Source: Phoronis australis (lineage: Eukaryota > Phoronida > Phoronidae). Taken from it: 63,528 nt of DNA. A program made the position numbers and the translations under genes. Location of the stretch: contig NMRA01001013.1 in NCBI GenBank assembly GCA_002633005.1, positions 6,858 through 70,385 of the forward strand. The letters are read 5' to 3'. The notes under the pieces are model-generated. The model was not told where the DNA came from and searched no databases. It saw nothing but the letters and a program-made list of their open reading frames with translations. Below, piece after piece: positions 62,548-63,528 of this stretch (its first letter is position 1; every line of letters starts with the position of its first letter).

Positions 62548-63528
62548 TCGGTCTCTAGACAGGTATATTACAGCCTGACTCACCAGAAAGTATCTCTCTC
62601 TGGACAAGTATATTGCAGCCTCACTCACCAGACAGTATCTGTCTCTGGACAGGTATATTACAGCCTCACTCACCAGACAGTATCTGCCTCTGGACAGGTA
62701 TATTACAGCCTCACTCACCAGACAGTATCTCTCTCTGGACAGGTATAGCACTTGGCAGACTAATCTTGATCTTCTTCACGTCATTAACAGTTGGATCTGG
62801 CACACATAGTGTAGTGGCTGTCTTGTGCGCCTCCAGCTTGATGGGCACTGCAAATTAACGGTCAATGTCATATTAAATAAACATAAATAACAATTAGAAT
62901 GATTTAAATGAGTCAATCATTTCCTGTGATAATGAAGGTAACAACATCTCCAGTAGTTTGTGTTACGAGTTGTACTACAGAAATTTAAAGAGTGCTACTT
63001 CTGTGTCACTTTATGTAACACATACTCACAAGAAAATGGTTGAATATGAAAATACATCGCTCTTCAATGAGAAAGTAACAACTGTTTACATCTTACCATA
63101 TTTAACAGGAAAACCGCTCCTTTTCTCAGCCTGTTGCATTGGGAAATGGTATTGCACATAAAAGTCTGCTTCACCCCAGATCATGTCCTCACGTAATTTG
63201 AGTCCTCGTATTCCTTCGATGACAATATCAAAACAATGTGCCACCTTGTCTGTACTGACCAATAACTGACCCGATGACTCTCTCCTACAAAACAGCAACT
63301 TGAGAATACCACAAAACATGGGAAACAAGGAATCTCAACAAACAAGAAGAAACCAATTGAAAGAAGTTTTGAAGTAAACAAAGATTCCATCAACTTCACT
63401 GGCACTACATTGTCAAGGAGTTAGTAATTGATTTACTGCAAAAATCCTCCTGGCCAGTATTTGCGCTAATGTTGCATCACCCACCCACCCACTCACCCAC
63501 CCACCCCTATGTTCAGTCACCACAATAC
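62548..63528 (-). pseudogene. C2CD3: Duplicate of C2CD3 exons 6-7 region
   Basis: After the n at 62547 the sequence repeats 58644-59624 at a constant offset of 3,904 bases, apparently without change. It includes exon 7 (62719-62847), exon 6 (63097-63284) and five units of the 45-bp splice-donor array. In gene order it would put exons 6-7 before exon 1 of this window, which is impossible for a working transcript, so it is an assembly duplicate. Confidence 0.9.

Overview
The window is nuclear DNA from an animal. Every gene is split into short exons with GT-AG introns (one probable GC-AG), and the four genes are recognisable metazoan orthologues. Introns are packed with minisatellites, MITEs, tRNA-derived SINEs and a solo LTR. 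A highly heterozygous marine invertebrate is a reasonable guess, but the species cannot be named from sequence alone.

Layout. 1-2360: intergenic, mostly a degenerate minisatellite. 2586-5966 (-): RHBDD1, the ER rhomboid protease RHBDL4, five coding exons, with a large PYPE-repeat insertion. About 8.5 kb: a likely shared head-to-head promoter. 9232-11412 (+): ANKRD39, three coding exons. 11.4-24.6 kb: no gene recognised, but a 3.7-3.9 kb block occurs twice and carries MITEs and palindromes. 24688-32474 (+): a PP2C/PPM phosphatase close to C. elegans ppm-2, six coding exons. 34807-62423 (-): the C-terminal ~1,646 residues of C2CD3, the multi-C2-domain protein of the centriole distal end, in 27 exons; its 5' end lies beyond the window. 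RHBDD1 and ANKRD39 diverge; the phosphatase and C2CD3 converge. The four genes share no obvious pathway.

Assembly. The isolated single 'n' characters are informative. Most sit at junctions where the sequence jumps back and repeats nearly identical sequence just passed (2197, 6929, 19225, 29661, 47464, 62547). These look like unmerged allelic contigs joined by a scaffolder, so C2CD3 exons 17-22 and 6-7 and part of phosphatase exon 4 appear twice. Because the copies look like two haplotypes, they also reveal insertion polymorphisms: a 796-bp solo LTR, a 403-bp MITE and two perfect palindromes, each in one copy only.

The most unusual signal is in C2CD3: a 45-bp minisatellite whose unit is the end of an exon plus its 5' splice site, giving about ten tandem splice donors in a row. 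A second C2CD3 intron has a similar donor-adjacent array. Exon boundaries were placed by eye from splice consensus, phase and family similarity, and may be off by a base or two.
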